A DNA stretch of 64,000 nucleotides from Macrostomum hystrix (lineage: Eukaryota; Platyhelminthes; Macrostomidae): positions 2,632,501-2,696,500 of the forward strand of contig CATNEN010000011.1 in the NCBI GenBank assembly GCA_950097015.1. The letters run 5' to 3'. Of the stretch, positions 56,807-64,000 are shown in pieces. Both the position numbers and the translations under genes were made by a program. The notes beneath the pieces were generated by a model that was not told the DNA's origin, did no database searches, and was given only the letters and a program-made list of their open reading frames with translations. Positions within the stretch are counted from its first letter, which is position 1. Each line of letters begins with the position of its first letter.

Positions 56807-59800
56807 ATGGAGCTTCCGTCTCATATTAAAAAGCCAAAGCTGTGTTCCTTGCGTCGATGGGAGAACTACAATGGCTATGGATTTAATTTACATTCCGACA
56901 AGGGCAAACAAGGCCAATTCATTGGCAAGGTGGACCCGAACTCACCAGCCGAACTAGGCGGAATCTGTTCTCAAGACGTGCTAATCGAAGTCAACGGAAT
57001 TGATGTTGGTAAGACATAAGTGCATTTTCGAGCTTAATAGAGATGTGCGATCTAAACACTTCACAGCAAAACTCCAATAATCAGTTCAGTCAATCTGCAA
57101 CTCAGAAGTTTACGCTTTTAATTAATTCTTTCATTATAATTACTACAATATTTCAGAGGAGGCTTCGCACAACATTGTTGTTGGTCGCGTTAAGTCGATT
57201 CCAAACCGCGTCGATTTGTTCGTCTGTCATCCTGACACGTACAAATACTGTAAGGAGAACAACATCAAACTTAGCTCGGTCATGAACAATATTGAGGAGT
57301 ACACCACACCAGAGCGTCAGCCAGCGCCAGTAGAAGAGGTAGAAGAGCGGGTTAGTAGCTTAATTTTCGTCCAAATTATCTTTTATAAGTTCATATCTCT
57401 TCTTTTCGAATAATTCCATTTTGTTGGTAAGTTGAAATGCGCAAAAATAGAGCATAAATGCATGGTTGTCATCCCGAACTAGAAAACATAATAAACAACG
57501 AAACCCAACAAGCAGCAGCAGCAGCAGCAACCTGCAACTAACGATGCTTCCGCAGAGGAAGCGTTTGCACTACTAAAAGCCGCCATTGAAGCTTCCGGCG
57601 GTGTCGACTTCGAAGAAGTGACGCAGCAGCAACTGCCGGACCGTTTTCGCAGCAAGAAGCAAGAAGACTTGCATAATAAACAGGTACTTTTAGGCTGCCC
57701 ATAGACTATGGATTCAGTACCTGTTAAACTGTAGATTCACACCTGTCAGCTGTGGATTCACCACCTGTTAGACTGTAAATTCACTACCTGTTAGACTGTG
57801 AATTCACTACCTGTTAGACTGTAAATTCACTACCTGTTAGACTGTAAATTCACTACCTGTTAGACTGTGAATTCACTACCTGTTAGACTGTGGATTCACT
57901 ACCTGTTAGACTGTGGATTCACTACCTGTTAGACTGTGGATTCACTACCTGTTAGACTGTGGATTCACAACCTGTTAGACTGTGAATTCACTACCTGTTA
58001 GAATGTGAATTCACTACCTGTTAGACTGTGAATTCACAACATGTTAGACTGTGGATTCACAACACGTTAGACTGTGGAATCACTACTTGTTAGACTGTGA
58101 AATCACTACCTGTTAGACTGTGAATTCACTACCTGTTAGACTGTGGATTCACTACCTGTTAGACTGTGGATTCACTACCTGTTAGACTGTGGATTCACAA
58201 CATGTTAGACTGTGGATTCACAACATGTTAGACTGTGGATTCACAACATGTTAGACTGTGGATTCACTACCTGTTAGACTGTGGATTCACTACCTGTTAG
58301 ACTGTGAATTCACTACATGTTAGACTGTGGATTCACTACCTGCGGTTTTGTAAATAACTTTTATATGCAGCTCTGAATAGAAAAAAGAATAAGAAAGAAT
58401 TTTTTGTTATCAGAGCCTGACCTAACAAATATGTCACGAGTTCAATGAATAATATAGTGTTGGGCACTCGCTCTCCAAAGGACTGCAGAAAATATTTTTA
58501 GTAAAATTCTGAACTAGCTTCTCTCTTATCTTAACAAACTCGTAGCCTGGGCTTTAAAACTCCGATTTCATAAACTTGTGATTTCATTTTTTCGATTTTA
58601 AATCTCGCAGAAAGTTAATATATCATCTTACTCAGGTAATAAAGATGCATCGAAGACAGACTGACAACAGTTGGAAGATGAGACCCGGGTGAGATAAGAC
58701 ACGGGAGAGATGAGACATGGGTGAGGTGAGACCCGAGAGAGATGAGACACAGGAGAGATGAGACACGGGAGAGATGAGACAGGCGAGAGATGAGACACAG
58801 GAGAGATAAGACACGGGAGAGATGAGACACGGGAGAGATAAGACACGGGAGAGATGAGACACAGGAGAGATAAGACACGAGAGAGATGAGACACAGGAGG
58901 GATGAGACAGGCGAGAGATGAGACACAGGAGAGATGAGACACGGGAGAGATGAGACACGGGAGAGATGAGACACAGGAGAGATAAGACACGGGAGAGATG
59001 AGACACGGGAGAGATGAGACACGGGAGAGATGAGACAGGCGAGAGATGAGACAGGCGAGAGATGAGACACAGGAGAGATGAGACACGGGAGAGATGAGAC
59101 ACAGGAGAGATGAGACACGGGAGAGATGAGACACGGGAGAGATGAGACACAGGAGGGATGAGACAGGCGAGAGATGAGACACGGGAGAGATGAGACAGGG
59201 GATATATGAGACAGGGGAGAGATGAGACAGGGGGTAGATGAGACAGGGGATAGATGAGACGCGGGATAGATGAGACAGGGGACAGGTGAGACGCGGGATA
59301 GATGAGACAGGGGATAGATGAGACACGGGATAGATGAGACAGGGGACAGATGAGACACGGGATAGATGAGACAGGGGATAGATGAGACACGGGATAGATG
59401 TGACAGGGGACAGATGAGACACGGGATAGATGAGACAGGGGATAGATGAGACGCGGGATAGATGAGAAAATAGTTTTTACCACTCAAAATAGTTCCAATT
59501 TGTTTGAATAAAAAAGCCCACACCGCCAGTAAAATTTCGTGCTAACGAATTGCACCCAAAAAATAATGGCCTACGAAGCGTGGCTCGAGCATCGGTCAAC
59601 GCCTTCAATCTGATAAGAGCGCTTACTTTGCTTTCCCTTCGCCAGCTTTTTTGCGGGCCAGTATAGAGAGAATTTTTATGGTATCAACTGATTATTTTTC
59701 TGCAGCTCTCGTATCGCAGGTTGCCATGGCGACCTCAATATCTTATCGGGCAAAGCAGTGGTTCTGTACAGTAACAACATATTTTATAGCGAATATATCG

Positions 59801-60262
59801 TGGGACAAAAAAGTATCACGCGCGATATATACTACTTATCGATGTTGTTAGTAGAGTAGTATGCGTTCAAAGTAAATTTAGTCTAAAAATGATTTAAATT
59901 GCTTTCTTTCGCAGCCAAAGTCCAACGCAGCAAGTTCGCAGCGAACTCCGAGCCCGCCGCCGTCGTTCACCGCGGCCGTTCAGCAGCCACCGCGGGTCGT
60001 CGTCGCGGCACCAGCCGCTGCTGCCGCCGCACCGCCAGTTTACATTCATCCGCCGCCGATGCAACAACAGCAGCAGCAGCAGCCGAGGCAGCAGCAGCAG
60101 CAGCAGCAGCGAGCTGCCGTTGGCAACAAAGGCGGTAGTGACCCAGTTGGCAATGTTAGCCTGGAGGATGTCAGGTCTCGGGTTGGTCAGAACAAGCGAA
60201 ATCAGGTCAAGATGATGAACAGCACCTTCTCGGAGAAGTATAGCGTGTTTGAATCGCTTTGA
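56807..60262 (+). CDS. NHERF/EBP50-like protein: one PDZ domain plus ERM-binding-like tail, 4 exons
   Basis: Scaffold-type protein expected under the plasma membrane. Exons 56807-57008, 57157-57350, 57513-57683 and 59915-60262 join in phase to 304 aa. The PDZ domain (residues about 12-100) has the NHERF hallmarks LCSLRRW, carboxylate loop GYGF (23-26), NLHSDKGKQGQFI, VDPNSPAEL and LIEVNGIDV. The middle is Gln-rich and disordered, with a run coded by CAG repeats at the start of exon 3. Exon 4 adds Pro/Ala-rich sequence and another poly-Gln. The protein ends TFSEKYSVFESL, similar in layout to the ERM-binding tail of NHERF1, which ends in an aromatic and F-x-x-L pattern. Vertebrate NHERFs have two or four PDZ domains; only one is seen here. 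Exon 3 begins at a tandem CAG run, so the exact acceptor is ambiguous in steps of one Gln. Confidence 0.82.
57715..58350. repeat. 23-bp minisatellite in PDZ-gene intron 3
   Basis: About 27 copies with core CCTGTTAGACTGTG followed by GATTCACTA or AATTCACTA. Variants ACATGTTAGAC cluster at 58,020-58,260. Confidence 0.96.
58672..59468. repeat. 16-bp minisatellite in PDZ-gene intron 3
   Basis: About 50 copies of gagagatgagacacgg with variants (gataag, aggcga, ggggat). Since 16 is not a multiple of three, all three minus-strand frames read the same peptide repeat, giving three overlapping spurious frames of 264-302 codons. Confidence 0.96.
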
Positions 60263-60604
60263 AAACAAAGCTAGTTGTCAGGCATGTTGTCTTGGGAACC
60301 GTGCGGAGTTTGTCTGCCTCGTTAAACTTGTTATTGTACTAAAAATGGTACACAAGGTTATAGTTTGAAATACGAGTAACTATATCATTTGATTGAATCG
60401 ATTACAAAAAGACACATTTTTTACTAAAATTTTGATTCGCTGGGGTTACGGAACTTTCGCCGAAAAAATTATATGGCATCGTCAATCTTTCAATCAGTAG
60501 TTTTTTTCTGACAATAAAAAGTTTGGTAAAATCAGTGAGACATTTTATCACTATAGTATTTCATTGTATGTTTCGGAAAAGTTTTTTCCTCTTTATGTGA
60601 AAGT
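60263..60604. other. PDZ-gene 3' flank
   Basis: Presumed 3' UTR and downstream DNA; an AATAAA at about 60514 is a candidate polyadenylation signal. Confidence 0.45.
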
Positions 60605-61738
60605 TATTCGCGTGTCAGAAAAGTTATTCGCGTGTCAGAAAAGTTATTCGCGTGTCAGGAAAGTTATTCGTGTGTCAGGAAAGTTATTCGTGTGTCAGGA
60701 AAGTTATTCGTGTGTCAGGTAAGTTATTCGTGTGTCAGGAAAGTTATTCGTGTGTCAGGAAAGTTATTCAGGTTTCAGGAAAGTTATTCAGGTTTCAGGA
60801 AAGTTATTCAGGTTTCAGGAAAGTTATTCAGGTTTCAGGAAAGTTATTCAGGTTTCAGGAAAGTTATTCAGGTTTCAGAAAAGTTATTCAGGTTTCAGGA
60901 AAGTTATTCAGGTTTCAGGAAAGTTATTCAGGTTTCAGAAAAGTTATTCAGGTTTCAGAAAAGTTATTCAGGTTTCAGGAAAGTTATTCAGGTTTGAGGA
61001 AATTTATTCATGTTTTAGAAAAGTTATTCAGGTTTCAGGAAAGTTATTCAGGTTTCAGGAAAGTTATTCAGGTTTCAGAAAAGTTATTCAGGTTTCAGGA
61101 AAGTTATTCAGGTTTCAGGAAAGTTATTCAGGTTTCAGAAAAGTTATTCAGGTTTCAGGAAAGTTATTCAGGTTTGAGGAAATTTATTCAGGTTTCAGAA
61201 AAGTTATTCAAGTTTTAGAAAAGTTATTCAGGTTTCAGAAAAGTTATTCAGGTTTCAGGAAAGTTATTCAGGTTTCAAGAAAGTTATTCAGGGTTCAGGA
61301 AAGTTATATTCGGGTGTCAGGAAAGAAATTAACGTGTCAGGAAAGTTATTTATATGTCAGGAAAGGTTGATTTAGGTGTCAGGAAATTTAATCGGTTGTC
61401 TGGAAAGTCATTCGGCTGTCAGGATTGGTGGTGTCAGGAAAGCTATTCAGGTGTCAGGAAAGTTATGCAGGTGTTAGGAAAGTTATTAATATGTCAGGAA
61501 AGATATTCGGGTGTCAGGAAAGTTATGCAGGTGTCAGGAAAGTTATTAATATGTCAGGAAAGATATGCAGGTGTCAGGAAAGTTATTAAATGTCAGGAAA
61601 GATATTCAGGTGTCAGGAAAGTTATTAATATGTCAGGAAAGATATTCGGGTGTCAGGAAAGTTATGCAGGTGTTAGGAAAGTTATTAATATGTCAGGAAA
61701 GATATTCGGGTGTCAGGAAATCTATCCATGTGTTGCTT
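60605..61738. repeat. 20-bp minisatellite with a graded sequence change
   Basis: About 56 copies of aaagttattcaggtttcagg. The left edge uses TTCGTGTGTCAGG or TTCGCGTGTCAG, the middle TTCAGGTTTCAGG, and the right part TATTAATATGTCAGG and TATTCGGGTGTCAGG, so three sub-arrays expanded separately. Open frames here are artefacts. Confidence 0.96.
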
Positions 61739-61948
61739 GATGGATAGCATTTTTCTAAAATCATAATTACGAGCTAGATAATTATTTCTGTATGACTCAC
61801 TTTGCCTAACCTACTCTAGTCTATTAAGTCTATTATGGATCATTTTAGCATGCGATATATCTTTACCTTCTTTTTCTTTGTCGCACCGCTTCCTTAATAA
61901 AATGGCCTGACCTGCATCTGTAACTAGGCTTCCCTTTTTCTCTGATAG

Positions 61949-62162
61949 GATAATTGATGACTGCGGGGAACGGCTGCAGATCATCAGGGACGTTAATGAA
62001 AGCTTTTCACTTGGACTTAGGAATGCAGGGAAGGCAAGTGAGGGCAGGTGGCTCTCTAGCCCCCCGACTACTCAAACTCATCCTCAGCCTCCCCAGCCGT
62101 CACCCGGGAGCAAAGTAGGCAGCAGCTGCTCACAGTTGAGCAACTCAGCCTTATTTCCATAG
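61949..62162 (+). CDS. Possible terminal coding exon of an unidentified gene
   Basis: After a good acceptor (CCCTTTTTCTCTGATAG) the frame IIDDCGERLQIIRDVNESF, then GKASEGRWLSSPP and a Pro/Gln/Ser-rich end SQLSNSALFP runs 70 codons to TAG. The composition is coding-like and richer in GC than the flanks. No start codon or upstream exon is identified; it could be an alternative last exon of the PDZ gene or belong to another gene. No family recognised. Confidence 0.3.
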
Positions 62163-62754
62163 TTTGCTGTTTTTCTGTTGCTGCAGCAGTTGTGTGTTTG
62201 CAGCAGAAAATGTATTTCTCTTCTACATATTAACTAGACTGTGAATGGGATTGTGAATCATAAATAGACTGTGAATAGACTGGTGCCTACACACTAGAGA
62301 CTTTCGAACCAACGACGTTGTCCACATTTTCTTGAGTAAACTTTGAGTCCTGTCATTATCTTTGCCTCTGCATTTGTCAAAGAATTTCAGACAGGTAAAA
62401 TAAGGTAAGGACAGGTAAAAGGCAGCAAAAATCTCTCCTATCAACATTTTTTGAAGCAGACAAAATCAAAAAGAAGAAAGAGAAATAGATAATTACACGG
62501 TTGCCATGCTGACTTGCTAATCACCGCCCTCTCGTCTCCGCTATCAGAAGAAAGTCACATGACAATGGAGCGAACTTGTTGCTTCGATTGTTGAATTATG
62601 CGAATGACTGACTAAACAAGCCACATATACAGCTGTTTTCACTGCTTCTACACCTGTCTAAAAAACAGCCCCGCAATTACTTATATAGAAAAATAGTGAT
62701 ATTCATTTTCTTCTTTATGGAACGCAATCAGAATGGCGATCAGAATTACCTGTT
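62163..62754. other. Intergenic, nothing recognised
   Basis: AT-rich, with no convincing open frame or repeat. Confidence 0.4.
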
Positions 62755-63662
62755 TTGACAAAGAGTCAACTGATAAAGAAAAAAATCACCTGTTAGATAA
62801 AATAATAACATGTTAGATAACAAATTCACCTGTTTAATAAAATAATCACATGTTAGATAACAAATTCACCTGTTTAATAAAATAATCACGTTAGATAACA
62901 AATTCACCTGTTTAATAAAATAATCACATGTTAGATAACAAATTCACCTGTTTAATAAAATAATCACGTGTTAGATAACAAAATCACATGTTAGATAACA
63001 AAATCACTTGTTCGATAAAATAATCACATGTTAGATAACAAAATCACTTGTTCGATAAAATAATCACGTGTTAGATAACAAAATCACATGTTAGATAACA
63101 AAATCACTTGTTCGATAAAATAATCACATGTTAGATAACAAAATCACCTGTTAGATAACAAAATCACCTGTTAAATAACAAAATCACATGTAAGATAATA
63201 AAATCACCTGTTAGATAACAAAATCACTTGTTCGATAAAATAATCACATGTAAGATAATAAAATCACCTGTTAGATAACAAAATCACTTGTTTGATAAAA
63301 TAATTACAAGTTAGATAACAAACTCACCTGTTAGATAACAAACTCACCTGTTAGATAACAAAATCACATGTTAGATAACAAAATCACATGTTAGATAACA
63401 AAATCACATGTTAGATAACAAAATCACCTGTTTAATAAAAAAATCACATGTTTGATGACAAACTCACCTGTTTGATAAAATAATCACATGTTAGATAACA
63501 AACTCACCTGTTTGATAAAATAATCACAAGTTAGATAACAAACTCACCTGTTAGATAACAAAATCACCTGTTAGATAAAATAATTACATGTTAGATAACA
63601 AAGTCGCCTGTTAGATAACAAAAACATTTGTTAGATAAAAGAATCACATTTTAGATAAAATC
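62755..63662. repeat. 20-bp minisatellite, about 45 copies
   Basis: Unit cctgttagataacaaaatca with variants atgttagataac, tgttcgataaaata and tgtttaataaaata arranged in alternating pairs, indicating a 40-bp higher-order unit in the left half. Confidence 0.96.
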
Positions 63663-64000
63663 AGTTTTGTCACCCGCCTTACATGGCCTTACAAACCAGA
63701 CAAAACAGTCTTGTCCTAGGTAGCAAGTTGTTACTTTCTCATACTCTTGCTATTTTAGACCCAATTCAGTGAAGCAAACTAGCAACACAATTAACGTACT
63801 AAACAGAAGTGAGCATTCCAAAGTGTTTGGCAAACACTTGACAATTTCGCGAAACAAAAGCACACGCAAGCACCAAATTGCTTGCATCGTAGGAAGTACT
63901 GCAGCGACAGTGACTCAACTCAATGGGATATAATAAAGTGTTTGCTTATGTTTACTGCAATAAATACCTGTTTCTGTCTTCTGGGATCTGTCTTGTGGGA
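63663..64000. other. Window end, nothing recognised
   Basis: No gene, tandem repeat or mobile element recognised. Confidence 0.4.

Noticed and set aside
58615-59523. Three overlapping minus-strand frames encoding a Ser/Leu/Pro/Cys-rich repeat protein
   Set aside because: A 16-bp unit makes all three frames read the same peptide; this is a satellite in the PDZ-gene intron.
60632-61740. Several repeat-protein frames (GFRKVIQVSGKLF type)
   Set aside because: All are frames of the same 20-bp minisatellite, with no splice context or conserved start.

Overview
This is a window of animal nuclear DNA. Genes are split by GT-AG introns, many exons are much richer in G+C than the AT-rich DNA around them, and the gene families are metazoan: APC, astacin, FAIM, SLC1, a NHERF-like PDZ protein and a calmodulin-like protein. 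The exceptional load of tandem minisatellites, together with SINEs, Tc1/mariner elements and an APE/RNase-H LINE, suggests an invertebrate, possibly a spiralian such as a free-living flatworm. That taxonomic guess is inference at low confidence.

Layout. A 21-bp satellite (1-1118) is followed by a plus-strand sulfotransferase-like gene (1226-4106, 3 exons) and an unrecognised plus-strand gene (about 4690-5611). A foldback element lies at about 5952-6344. A minus-strand SLC1-family transporter gene (6737-25769, 7 exons) comes next. Its third intron is 14.9 kb long and holds a 16-bp satellite interrupted by a full-length non-LTR retrotransposon (13291-19675). An orphan SLC1 exon lies upstream of it (26285-26411). 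SINEs, a palindrome and a Tc1-like element with one internal stop (29008-30703) follow, then a 20-bp satellite and a plus-strand APC-like gene (34283-36388). A minus-strand gene of unknown function with possible KH-like segments (37271-41013) converges on APC. Next come an astacin metalloprotease gene (41889-46325, minus), a broken second Tc1-like element (about 47051-48586), a four-EF-hand gene (50897-51848, minus), a solo LTR (53558-53758), a FAIM1 homologue (53787-55991, minus) and a PDZ/NHERF-like gene (56807-60262, plus). Two further 20-bp satellites fill the right end.

Exons were joined by hand from splice sites and reading phase. For eight genes the joined coding lengths are exact multiples of three: sulfotransferase 250 aa, SLC1 554 aa, APC-like 675 aa, unknown/KH-like 949 aa, astacin 354 aa, EF-hand 158 or 173 aa, FAIM 198 aa and PDZ 304 aa.

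The genes do not form an operon or one obvious pathway. The recurring theme is that introns repeatedly carry their own minisatellite, usually with a 16-28 bp unit, and five of these arrays share a GTTAGA core. The most notable protein-level signal is an SLC1 transporter in which both sodium-coordinating aspartates appear to be asparagine. The most notable mobile-element signals are a LINE with internally repeated 5' monomers, no ATG for ORF2 and a short palindromic insertion in its reverse-transcriptase motif A, and a duplicated empty target site that orders the LINE insertion relative to a satellite duplication.
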